Notes under the pieces: generated by a model
The model's input: only the letters and a program-made list of their open reading frames with translations
Database searches by the model: none
Told to the model about the DNA's origin: nothing
In this document: positions 43,575 through 50,305 of the stretch, in pieces
Layout: every line of letters begins with the position of its first letter
Position numbering within the stretch: position 1 is the stretch's first letter
Source: Enterobacterales bacterium
Lineage (GTDB): Bacteria > Pseudomonadota > Gammaproteobacteria > Enterobacterales > Enterobacteriaceae
Assembly (NCBI GenBank): GCA_015654745.1
Contig: JAATGH010000209.1
Span: 1 to 50,305, forward strand
Reading direction: 5' to 3'
DNA: 50,305 bases
Position numbers and translations under genes: made by a program

Positions 43575-44046
43575 CCGGCCGGTCCTGTCGTTGACGCAGC
43601 GCTTGCTGTAGCTGGGATAACGGCGGGGCATAGAGAAAACCAAACGACACGCAGCCCTGTCGTCCCCTGACCGCATGATGCAGACGGTGGGCCATGTAAA
43701 GGCGTTTGAGATAGCCCCGTCTTGGAATAGAGCGAAACGGCCAGCGCTGATGTACCAGGCCATCATGCACCATAAAATAAAGCGCGCCATAGGCGGTCAT
43801 GCCGGCGCCAATCCACTGCAGCGGCCAATACCCCAGACTGCCAAGGTAAATGAGCGCTATGGCAAGTAGCGCAAAAACCACCGCGTACAGATCGTTTAAC
43901 TCAAGGCCACCGCCATGGGGCAGATGATGCGAGTGATGCCAGCCCCATCCCCAGGTGTGCATGATGTATTTATGGACCAGCGTCGCAACGACCTCCATTA
44001 AAATAATGGTTACAACAACAATTGCAGCGGCGTAAAACGAGGGCAT
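43534..44046 (-). CDS. crtZ: Beta-carotene 3-hydroxylase CrtZ
   Basis: A 170-residue integral membrane di-iron hydroxylase. The histidine boxes are HKYIMH, HSHH, HDGLVHQRW and HRLHHA. With GWGWHHSHH and GCVSFGFLYAPPLSQLQ it closely follows Pantoea CrtZ. It converts beta-carotene to zeaxanthin. Convergent to crtB, with its own promoter at 44047-44180. Because crtX is gone, zeaxanthin should be the end product. Confidence 0.95.
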   Translation of the reverse strand: MPSFYAAAIVVVTIILMEVVATLVHKYIMHTWGWGWHHSHHLPHGGGLELNDLYAVVFALLAIALIYLGSLGYWPLQWIGAGMTAYGALYFMVHDGLVHQRWPFRSIPRRGYLKRLYMAHRLHHAVRGRQGCVSFGFLYAPPLSQLQQALRQRQDRPVNQDAAINDQDAV

Positions 44047-44087
44047 GGCTTCTCCACAATCAAATGACAGACCATCTCATGATTCTA

Positions 44088-44132
44088 TACGTCGCTTTCC
44101 ACCCGCAGTGCTTCTACCGGTAGTGCGACGTA
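44088..44132. repeat. Stem-loop between crtZ and the KdgM-type porin gene
   Basis: TACGTCGC (44088-44095) pairs perfectly with GCGACGTA (44125-44132), and the 10-bp palindrome CTACCGGTAG (44114-44123) sits inside the loop. It lies 48 bp after the porin stop on the minus strand and 42 bp upstream of the crtZ start. It may end the porin transcript or shape the crtZ leader. No clear T-run. Confidence 0.4.
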
Positions 44133-44180
44133 ATAGGCTAAGTGTAGCGTCGGAAAGAAGAAGCCAACATCACTGGATGG

Positions 44181-44876
44181 TTAAAAATAATAACGCACGG
44201 CGAGGCGGAAACGAAATTGCTCGCGGTGATATTGTTCTGACCTATCCAGCCAGGAAGCCTCGGGTATTAATCTCCAATGTTTGTCTATAGTATAGGTGAG
44301 TTTGTTGTTAAGCTCCCAGCTATGGTCTCTGCCATTAGCCGAGTGGAAATCATTTTGTCGAACATAATAATCTGGCTCAAAGGTATAGGACCATACCTCA
44401 TCTATCTTGTAATTCCAGTACATAACATATTGCAATGTATCGTCAGGGTTCATCTCTCCATTGATATCTTGACTGTCGTAATTCTTATGATTGTAGCGAA
44501 CCCGCGCCGTCACGTTGAAATCAGGGGTAAATTTATAATTAAAATCCACATAAGGCGACACGCCCGAGCCTGAATTTGACGAGGTAACGATAAATGCCGG
44601 CAGAATGGTAAATTGGGGAGTGACATGGAAAAAAGGATACCACCCTTCCAGTTCATTGTAGCTGTGCTTCAATTGATCGAGAGTTCCCGTATTATAGGCA
44701 TTGGTCAACATGACACCGGCACCGTTGGTGAAATTATACCCTCCCCGGAAAGCCAATTCGTGTTTGTCGGATGCCGTATTATAAGCTTCGCGAGATTCTA
44801 TCCATCCTCCCGCGGCGGAACATGTTAATGAAGTCAATAATAAACCCGTTGCGGCAATAGCTAAAACCTTTTTCAT
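44181..44876 (-). CDS. KdgM-family oligogalacturonate-specific porin
   Basis: A 231-residue outer-membrane beta-barrel. A signal peptide (MKKVLAIAATGLLLTSLTCSA, cleavage near CSA-AGG) precedes about twelve amphipathic strands ending in FRLAVRYYF, the C-terminal aromatic residue recognised by the Bam machinery. SREAYNTASDKHELAFRGGY and EPDYYVRQNDFHSANGRDHSWELNNKLTY are typical of KdgM. KdgM channels admit acidic oligosaccharides from pectin. AAGGGTAG lies upstream of the ATG at 44876; an open frame from 44903 adds nine residues. It probably has its own promoter in 44877-45201, where a perfect 18-bp palindrome occurs. Confidence 0.88.
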   Translation of the reverse strand: MKKVLAIAATGLLLTSLTCSAAGGWIESREAYNTASDKHELAFRGGYNFTNGAGVMLTNAYNTGTLDQLKHSYNELEGWYPFFHVTPQFTILPAFIVTSSNSGSGVSPYVDFNYKFTPDFNVTARVRYNHKNYDSQDINGEMNPDDTLQYVMYWNYKIDEVWSYTFEPDYYVRQNDFHSANGRDHSWELNNKLTYTIDKHWRLIPEASWLDRSEQYHREQFRFRLAVRYYF

Positions 44877-45201
44877 TTTTCTACCCTTATTATTAAATGT
44901 CATTCAAATGTCAGTGCACTAAAACGTCTTTGCGGGCCGTCACTAGCCCTAACGTATTTTTAAAAATACGAATATCCAATAAAGCTGTCTCGATAACGTT
45001 AAAATCAGTGGGTCTTTAACAAAACGGCTACCGACGTTTTTCTCCACGGGAATGCCAACCGCGGCGGATGATGTTAGCGACGGTATTCAATTAATGTTAT
45101 TTGTTTGCAGACGGACAGATGCCTGAGACACTTTCTATTTATGTCAAGTGCTTTTCATTATCGGTACGCGACTGTTTTTTATCAGATGACCACTGCCATG
45201 A
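44877..45201. promoter_or_regulatory. Porin promoter region
   Basis: 325 bp between the porin start and the symporter stop. CGTATTTTTAAAAATACG (44953-44970) is a perfect 18-bp palindrome about 80 bp upstream of the porin ATG. No KdgR-like site is convincing. Two short open frames here have no support. Confidence 0.45.
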
Positions 45202-46488
45202 TTATTGTTTGGACGCCTGTGGGTTACCGGCTTCACCGTTATTTACGATGTTATCGGCGGGCGGATGCCTATTGCTGCGGCACGCCGAAAGTGTAAATGT
45301 CGATATCAGTGTGAACGTCAGCGCAATAACGCCCATAATAATATAGGTATGCTCAAAGCCGATGCGGTCATACAAATAACCTGCTGGTGATGAAATGACG
45401 ATGGAACCCACATAAATCATCGCTTGGTAGCCAAGCAGGTACATGGTCGAGTTGACCTTTTTATTAAAATGCTCAGCAATATATTTAAATACCGAAACCA
45501 AAAGCAGAGATTGCTCCAGGCCATATAATGGCTTGATCAGGGAGATTAGTAGATGACTATCGCACAGTCCCGAGGCAATCAGGCGCAGACCGACCAGCAG
45601 GCCGACAAACAGCAATCCTTTTTTTGCGCCGATGGTATTGACGATAAAAGGAATTATCATATACATCAGGAACTCGAGCCCGGATTGTACCGTACTGAGA
45701 TAACCATAGACGGCGTTTCCCTGCTGCTTAGTACTGAAAAAGGTAACGAAAAAACGTGAAAATTGCTGTTCGGCAATAAACATCATCCAGGCAACGCCGG
45801 CCACGTAGAGACAGAAGGCCCAGAATTTGGCGTTTTTCAGCAAATCGATGACATCGGCAAACACGATTTTGTCTTTAGCGATGACTTGGCTGGCCTTGGC
45901 GGTAGACGTATCCACCTTTAGGCTGAGCAGAACGGCCAACATAATGACCGACGCGCCGCTGCCCAGGATAAAATTATAGGCGGGTGAAAGATTAAACAGC
46001 ACGCCGGAGAATGAGGCGGCCACCGCCCAACCCAATGAGCCCCACATGCGCACTTGGCCAAATTCCAATCCATTGATGCGGCTGAAACGATCGGCGTAGG
46101 ATTCGCATGCTGCTACGCCGGCATACCAGGCAAAACTTAAATAAATGGCACCCACAATAATACCCAGGGTGAGGTGGCTGAGTAATAGCGGCTGGTAGAT
46201 ATAAATAAAAAAAGGCGCCATAAGGGACGACATTAAGACAATAAAATACAGCAATGCTTTATTCATGCCGATCTTGTCCATGATGTAGCCATACACCGGT
46301 TTCATCATGACGGCAAAAATACCGTTTACGGCAAATACGGTGCCGATAATCGATCCATTCAGCCCCGATTTTTCCCCAAGCCATAAGGCCAGCAGTCCGA
46401 CGCTGGCCGACCAGGTAAAAAAATAGAGAAAAATGATTAAGCTCATTTTGTAATAGCTAACTTTATTTTCAGCAGTGATCGTTTTCAT
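45202..46488 (-). CDS. Oligosaccharide:proton symporter, LacY family (OHS)
   Basis: A 428-residue MFS protein clearly related to LacY: FxFGxxRMxGxxGWA in LEFGQVRMWGSLGWAV, EQQFSRFFVTFF, FKYIAEHF and the final ALTFTLISTFTLS. Aligned by eye with LacY: E126 and R144 are kept (E129, R147), R302, K319 and E325 are kept at the same numbers. H322 is tyrosine, D237 is phenylalanine with partner K358 isoleucine, D240 is glutamate and E269 is serine. So proton and sugar binding must differ from LacY. It follows the DUF2264 gene by 43 bp (GAGGCG ribosome site), suggesting import of the oligosaccharide that DUF2264 and GH88 degrade. Confidence 0.88.
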   Translation of the reverse strand: MKTITAENKVSYYKMSLIIFLYFFTWSASVGLLALWLGEKSGLNGSIIGTVFAVNGIFAVMMKPVYGYIMDKIGMNKALLYFIVLMSSLMAPFFIYIYQPLLLSHLTLGIIVGAIYLSFAWYAGVAACESYADRFSRINGLEFGQVRMWGSLGWAVAASFSGVLFNLSPAYNFILGSGASVIMLAVLLSLKVDTSTAKASQVIAKDKIVFADVIDLLKNAKFWAFCLYVAGVAWMMFIAEQQFSRFFVTFFSTKQQGNAVYGYLSTVQSGLEFLMYMIIPFIVNTIGAKKGLLFVGLLVGLRLIASGLCDSHLLISLIKPLYGLEQSLLLVSVFKYIAEHFNKKVNSTMYLLGYQAMIYVGSIVISSPAGYLYDRIGFEHTYIIMGVIALTFTLISTFTLSACRSNRHPPADNIVNNGEAGNPQASKQ

Positions 46489-46531
46489 TTACGCCTCAAC
46501 GTCATGGTTCATTATTATCCGCAGGGTGCCG

Positions 46532-48364
46532 TTAACGGATGGATAGTGTTATTTCCCGCTGATGCTGCAACAGCCGCAGACCGTCACCCGACAAGGTGAA
46601 TTCAGGCAGCGGGGCTTCGTGGGTTTCTGGATGAATAAGCGCGGTTACCGCGCAGCACAGCCAATGGGTGCCCGGTTCCAGCCGACCGGCCAGTACCGGA
46701 ATAGCGGCGCATTCGGCAAACATAATGCTGCTGTTCGGCGGGGTAATGACCTTATCCGCAGTGCGTTGTACCTCAAGGCCTATATCCACGATCACGCTGG
46801 TGCCATTCGCCGCCGCTAGACGGCAGCGGCGCCGCTGTATCTGCTCGATGGTCTGCGGTCCCTGAATAACGGCGAAGCCACCTTCGACGGTTTCCAGCGG
46901 CCGGCCGGTCTCAATGCGATGAACCCGGATATGCCATCCATCACAAGGAATCAGCCAAGTAGCGATGTTGACGTTCGCCCAAGGGGCCCAGCGGGAAAAG
47001 ATAGCGTCCTCTGCGGTAATAACCTCCGTGCACTCTCTGCGTCCGCGATAATAGTTGTCGCCTTCGCTAAGCAGCAGCATGGAATCACATGCGGCATGCT
47101 TAAGACCGAAGCGGCCGCGTTCCAGGGTAAAACCTAAATGGCTGGAATAGGCAAATTTGGTATATTTTGCTTCCGTATTAACATAGTTATTCAGTTCAAG
47201 CTGACCGGAAGTCAGCATATAGGCGTGGGCCGAATCCTCCTCGTGGCACAGAATCTGGCTGGCCTGCGTTACCCTGCGCCGGGGGAGCAAAGGTGGCAGG
47301 GCCGCTTCCGGCGCCTGCCAAAATGGGTGAGTCTCCGGTAACGCCAGTATAAGAAAAAGCTTGAAGGCCCAATAGGGTGAACCCGGGGAGTTATAGTCCT
47401 CCGCCATAATAAGATTTGGGTAAGCGTAGCCGATAGTCAGGATACCGTCGCGATCGAAGATAGGCTGTTTAAGCCACCAACGCAGATGGCGCATCACTAT
47501 GCCTTTCATTTCTCCCGGTGATAATACGTCCAACCCGGCAAATGCCGCCGCGCTCCAAAATGCCGATTCGGCAAAGCGGTAGGTCAGGCTGCGGCCGAAA
47601 GGAATGGCCGGCCCCTCGCTGGAAAACATATACACAAAATCTCTAGCAAAGCGGCTGGCTCTGTCGCGCAGGGTTAAGGCGCGTTGCGGATCCTCCTGTG
47701 CCATCAGCGTCGCATATATCAGGCCATAGTAATGGAAGGCCATCGAGATATAATAATCTTTCGGCCGTCCCAAACCGTCTGAGTACCAGCCGTCACCCAG
47801 GTAATAGGCTTCCATTTTGTTAAACCGCGCATTTATTATTTCCGGGTCATAAGGTAGCCCGGCTTGCTTAAATCCCACTTGCACTAAAATGGCAAAATAA
47901 TTCCAGTTGCTATCCGGCATTTCCGCCGCGCTGATTTGATCCAGCCATTGATGGAGATTATGTTTTTCCTTTTCGGTGAGTTGATCCGTTAATTGATTCC
48001 TCATTAACGCAAGTCCCAGACCATAAACGGCCATTTCGACCAGACGCTGGTCATAGGGACCGGTTTCACCCCAATAGCCGGAATGAGAGGCATCCGTCCC
48101 ATGGCGAATGGCGGTGAGGTATTTCGGCCAATACGGGCAATTTTCACCGGATGCCATCAGCGGGAATAATCCCCAGAGAATACGGGAAAGACCTTCCATT
48201 TCGGCGATATGCCGGCTGTAGTGCGCGCAGGTTTGTCCAAAGGAAATCCCGCTGTCGCCGTCGTTGAAACAGGTATCCACCGATGCCAGCATGGCATTCA
48301 AGCAATTAACAACCTGTTGTCGTTGGGGAATGGCGCTGTCTGGCGCGAGAGAGTCTGAATACAT
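46532..48364 (-). CDS. DUF2264 domain protein, probable glycoside hydrolase
   Basis: A 610-residue protein with no signal peptide, hence cytosolic. The N-terminal two-thirds are the alpha-alpha toroid-like DUF2264 (PF10022) domain: EMEGLSRILWGLFPL, WNYFAILVQVGFKQAGLPYD, GWYSDGLGRPKDYYISMAFHYYGLIYA and GPAIPFGRSLTYRFAESAFWSAAAF. A beta-rich C-terminal part follows. Members have been linked to uronic-acid polysaccharide loci and some have been given the family name GH154 for beta-glucuronidase activity (from memory, uncertain). AGAGGCG precedes the ATG. It is first in an operon with the LacY-type symporter. Substrate likely a uronate-bearing oligosaccharide (inference). Confidence 0.8.
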   Translation of the reverse strand: MYSDSLAPDSAIPQRQQVVNCLNAMLASVDTCFNDGDSGISFGQTCAHYSRHIAEMEGLSRILWGLFPLMASGENCPYWPKYLTAIRHGTDASHSGYWGETGPYDQRLVEMAVYGLGLALMRNQLTDQLTEKEKHNLHQWLDQISAAEMPDSNWNYFAILVQVGFKQAGLPYDPEIINARFNKMEAYYLGDGWYSDGLGRPKDYYISMAFHYYGLIYATLMAQEDPQRALTLRDRASRFARDFVYMFSSEGPAIPFGRSLTYRFAESAFWSAAAFAGLDVLSPGEMKGIVMRHLRWWLKQPIFDRDGILTIGYAYPNLIMAEDYNSPGSPYWAFKLFLILALPETHPFWQAPEAALPPLLPRRRVTQASQILCHEEDSAHAYMLTSGQLELNNYVNTEAKYTKFAYSSHLGFTLERGRFGLKHAACDSMLLLSEGDNYYRGRRECTEVITAEDAIFSRWAPWANVNIATWLIPCDGWHIRVHRIETGRPLETVEGGFAVIQGPQTIEQIQRRRCRLAAANGTSVIVDIGLEVQRTADKVITPPNSSIMFAECAAIPVLAGRLEPGTHWLCCAVTALIHPETHEAPLPEFTLSGDGLRLLQHQREITLSIR

Positions 48365-48665
48365 AAAACGCCTCTGATGTATGCTGGTGTTAAGGTGTTA
48401 GAAAATATAAATCCTTAATTTTGAGCATGTTGTTAAGTAAATAATCACGCTTTATTGCGTAGCGATGGGCTTAGATAAAACTAAAAGAATGATTGATTTT
48501 GTTAACAGGCTCTCATTTTCACTTAACGGAAGATGACAGGGGTAAAAACAAGTAGGGTTAGGACAATGGTTCATAATAAAAAAGGATAAAACCATAAAAT
48601 ATTGTCCTGCGCGTTTTGACGACCAAAGAAGGGAACGTAAGGAGAACTACCGCGCTAGATGCACA
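48365..48665. promoter_or_regulatory. Promoter region of the DUF2264 operon with two AraC-linked motifs
   Basis: 301 bp. AGGACAAT (48560-48567) and TAAAATATTGTCCT (48595-48608) are inverted copies of the motif found at the AraC start (49515-49528). The two centres are 38 to 41 bp apart, about four helical turns. No -35/-10 is called. Confidence 0.5.
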
Positions 48666-49514
48666 TTATTTGTACCCTTTGCGATATTGCAATGGGGTTT
48701 TGCCAATCCTCCTTTTAAATGAGCTGATAAAATAGGCCGTATCTGAAAAGCCTGATTCAGATGATATGTCTTGTACGCTGAACCGACTGTCCCTTAATAA
48801 TTCACAGGCCAGGCGGATGCGCCTGGTTAAGAGATATTCATTGATAAGCTCGCCGGTTTCCTTATGAAAACGGCGGGAGACATAGCTCTTGGATAGACCT
48901 AAATGCTGCGATAGAGTATCAAGATTAAATTTCTCACGATAATTGACTTCAATCCACTGCATTACTTTTGCCGAGAGGGTGCTTTCGAGCACCTCGCTAT
49001 TGGCGTTTTGAGTCGGTAAAAAGGTCAAAAGTTGGATCAGCAGACACGAAATATTTTCCGGGCTGCAGCTATCGAAATTAAGGATCTCATTGTATTTAGT
49101 GAAAATAGCGTCGATGACGTGATGCAGATCGGCGATATCGTACACCGCCGCCTGACTTTGTCGATGGCTTAGCTGGATTAGCTGGGCCTGATGACGGGGA
49201 AAATCCTTGAGATAATGGGCGATGACCACATTATCCACATGAATAATGGTGCGCTGATAGCGATCGTTTTGACCATCGGCGACCATAATTTTGTGTAATT
49301 TAAACGGTGGAAAAATAAACAACCTTCCGGGGCGCATGGTGTATTGCTGGTTGTTCACCGCAATAATACCGTAGCCTTCTTCGATGTATAAAATTTCCAG
49401 GCACTGATGCCAGTGGTGATAACGCAACGAATTGGCTCGCAAGCGGCTAAAGGACGCCGCGCGTTCATTAAGCGAAACCAATTCCAGAAAGTCGTTGGGG
49501 ATTGAACTGTTCAT
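48666..49514 (-). CDS. AraC-family transcriptional regulator
   Basis: A 282-residue regulator. The N-terminal cupin sensor (YHHWHQCLEILYIEEGYGIIAVNNQQYTMRPGRLFIFPPFKLHKI) binds an effector; the C-terminal double helix-turn-helix (about 185-282) has LDTLSQHLGLSKSYVSRRFHKETGELINEYL and VQDISSESGFSDTAYFISSFKRRIGKTPLQYR. No Shine-Dalgarno precedes the ATG; that position instead holds the motif TAAAATATTGTCCT, so binding there could both repress transcription and occlude initiation. Divergent from the GH88 gene, next to the DUF2264 operon: the natural local regulator of both. Confidence 0.88.
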   Translation of the reverse strand: MNSSIPNDFLELVSLNERAASFSRLRANSLRYHHWHQCLEILYIEEGYGIIAVNNQQYTMRPGRLFIFPPFKLHKIMVADGQNDRYQRTIIHVDNVVIAHYLKDFPRHQAQLIQLSHRQSQAAVYDIADLHHVIDAIFTKYNEILNFDSCSPENISCLLIQLLTFLPTQNANSEVLESTLSAKVMQWIEVNYREKFNLDTLSQHLGLSKSYVSRRFHKETGELINEYLLTRRIRLACELLRDSRFSVQDISSESGFSDTAYFISSFKRRIGKTPLQYRKGYK

Positions 49515-49535
49515 AGGACAATATTTTAAAATATT
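49515..49535. promoter_or_regulatory. AraC-linked motif at its own start
   Basis: AGGACAATATTTTA (49515-49528) abuts the AraC start codon and is the exact reverse complement of 48595-48608. AATATTTTAAAATATT (49520-49535) is also a perfect 16-bp palindrome. Likely an autoregulatory and divergent control site. Confidence 0.5.
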
Positions 49536-49607
49536 TTGGGAGTATTTTTATAAGTTAAACCACCATTTCATATAACTTCAAACAAAGTTTTCAATATCAT
49601 AAATTAG

Positions 49608-49623
49608 TGTGACCAGGTTAACA
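49608..49623. promoter_or_regulatory. CRP-like site upstream of the GH88 gene
   Basis: TGTGACCAGGTTAACA has nine of ten bases of the TGTGA-N6-TCACA consensus and lies about 140 bp upstream of the GH88 ATG. A catabolite-controlled promoter would fit a sugar-use gene. Confidence 0.5.
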
Positions 49624-49761
49624 TTTTCCATAATTCCGATACGGGTACTCTCCCGGCATGCGTCTCGCTTCGATCACGTATTTTTGTCTTTTTCCCATAG
49701 GCCAATGCCAGGAAAAGTTGTTCAAAATTAATGAACTGATGTTTATCCAAAGGAAAGAAGC

Positions 49762-50305
49762 ATGTTGAATACCGCGAAAAAAGAGTTATTGCAGGGCAGA
49801 AATACAACGCCCATAGAATATGAAAAAATACATCGCCTACTAGGGCTTGCCCGCGCCCGTGTTATTACCGTTATTGATCGTAATTTGGCTGAATTTGGTG
49901 ATGCTTTTCCGGGGGAAACCTGTGTTAACGGATTTTATCCTCTCACCGATAATGTGGAATGGACCTCCAGCTTCTGGACGGGCCAGCTTTGGTTAGCATG
50001 GGAAATGACCGGGGAGGACAAATATCGCCTGGCCGCGCAAAAGCAGGTGCGTTCTTTCGGTTTGCGCATCGCCGGCCGGCAAGATACGCAAACCCATGAT
50101 CTCGGTTTTCTGTATACGCTTTCTTGTGTTGCCGACTGGCGCTTGACCGGAAACCATGAGGCCCGCGGGTTTGCCCTGCTGGCCGCCGACGCGCTGATGG
50201 AGCGCTTTCATGGAAAAGCGCACATCATCCAGGCCTGGGGCGACCTGAACGAGCCGGAACAGGCTGGCAGGATGATTATCGACTGCAATATGAATTTGCC
50301 GCTGC
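49762..50305 (+). CDS. GH88 unsaturated glucuronyl/galacturonyl hydrolase (partial, 5' part)
   Basis: The first 181 codons of a cytosolic glycoside hydrolase that runs off the right edge. TSSFWTGQLWLAWEM, THDLGFLYTLSC and IIQAWGDL..GRMIIDCNMNLPL are family-88 hallmarks. The two catalytic acids are D113 (HDLGF) and D174 (IIDCNMN), 61 residues apart as in Bacillus UGL (D88 and D149). GH88 removes a 4,5-unsaturated uronic acid from lyase-made oligosaccharides by a hydration reaction. AAAGGAAAG precedes the ATG. Divergent from the AraC gene. It shows that the locus handles uronate oligosaccharides. A minus-strand frame at 49604-49807 is a shadow. Confidence 0.92.
   Translation, partial: MLNTAKKELLQGRNTTPIEYEKIHRLLGLARARVITVIDRNLAEFGDAFPGETCVNGFYPLTDNVEWTSSFWTGQLWLAWEMTGEDKYRLAAQKQVRSFGLRIAGRQDTQTHDLGFLYTLSCVADWRLTGNHEARGFALLAADALMERFHGKAHIIQAWGDLNEPEQAGRMIIDCNMNLPL

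Noticed and set aside
1-50305. tRNA, rRNA, CRISPR array, intact insertion sequence or prophage
   Set aside because: No cloverleaf with CCA-side features, no rRNA-like stretch, no regular repeat-spacer array and no transposase or phage structural protein among the reading frames.

Overview
The window looks like a chromosome segment of a motile, carotenoid-forming member of the Enterobacterales. The evidence is a block matching the Escherichia coli frw/pflDC/yijO locus gene by gene and nearly residue-for-residue in length, homologues of YecR, YicN and Lhr, a CheV under a flagellar-type promoter (CheV is absent from E. coli K-12 but present in Salmonella and soft-rot genera), and a crtE-idi-crtYIBZ cluster of the Pantoea/Cronobacter kind. 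KdgM-type porin, GH88 and DUF2264 genes point to a plant- or polysaccharide-associated life. The genus cannot be fixed from sequence reading alone. I see no rRNA, tRNA, CRISPR, intact insertion sequence or phage gene.

Layout. 1-2.5 kb: tail of an unseen gene, its terminator, and a minus-strand operon of a cog3964-type amidohydrolase and an ACS-type transporter. 2.9-6.5 kb: YecR-like lipoprotein, a GT9 glycosyltransferase, and a sulfate-exporter-family membrane protein coupled to a small Cys-rich protein. 7.1-8.3 kb: cheV with a sigma-28 promoter. 8.5-21 kb: an accessory carbohydrate/acid-sugar region with an iron-type alcohol dehydrogenase (HcxA-like), two more ACS transporters, a 2-hydroxyacid dehydrogenase, an enolase-superfamily enzyme, a LacI regulator, a GH31 glycosidase, a luciferase-like monooxygenase and a chimeric gene relic. 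21.1-29.8 kb: ptsA divergent from frwC-frwB-pflD-pflC-frwD, followed by yijO, but without the fsaB-gldA pair that follows ptsA in E. coli. 30-37.6 kb: a PhyH-type dioxygenase, yicN, lhr and an aldo/keto reductase. 38-44 kb: the carotenoid cluster. 44.2-50.3 kb: KdgM-type porin, LacY-family symporter, DUF2264 protein, AraC regulator and the start of a GH88 unsaturated uronyl hydrolase.

How the genes work together. CrtE makes GGPP from precursors balanced by the type 2 IPP isomerase. CrtB, CrtI, CrtY and CrtZ carry it to phytoene, lycopene, beta-carotene and zeaxanthin. The zeaxanthin glucosyltransferase crtX is missing; in its place is a ten-codon open frame that reads like the first ten codons of crtX and overlaps the idi stop and the crtY start. 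The frw/pfl block should import and phosphorylate a sugar (1,5-anhydromannitol in E. coli, from memory of recent work) and open it anaerobically with a glycyl radical enzyme. The right-hand locus should bring uronate-bearing oligosaccharides through the outer membrane (KdgM) and inner membrane (LacY-type) and trim them (GH88, DUF2264); an inverted 14-bp motif repeated around the AraC gene is a plausible regulator site.

The most notable items are the crtX relic, the AraC-linked motif, a LacI-type operator pair 107 bp apart at the HcxA-like/transporter promoter region, a DeoR/MFS chimeric remnant, an interleaved inverted-repeat region that could be a structured RNA, and a LacY-family protein with altered key residues. 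All calls are from reading the sequence; no searches were run.
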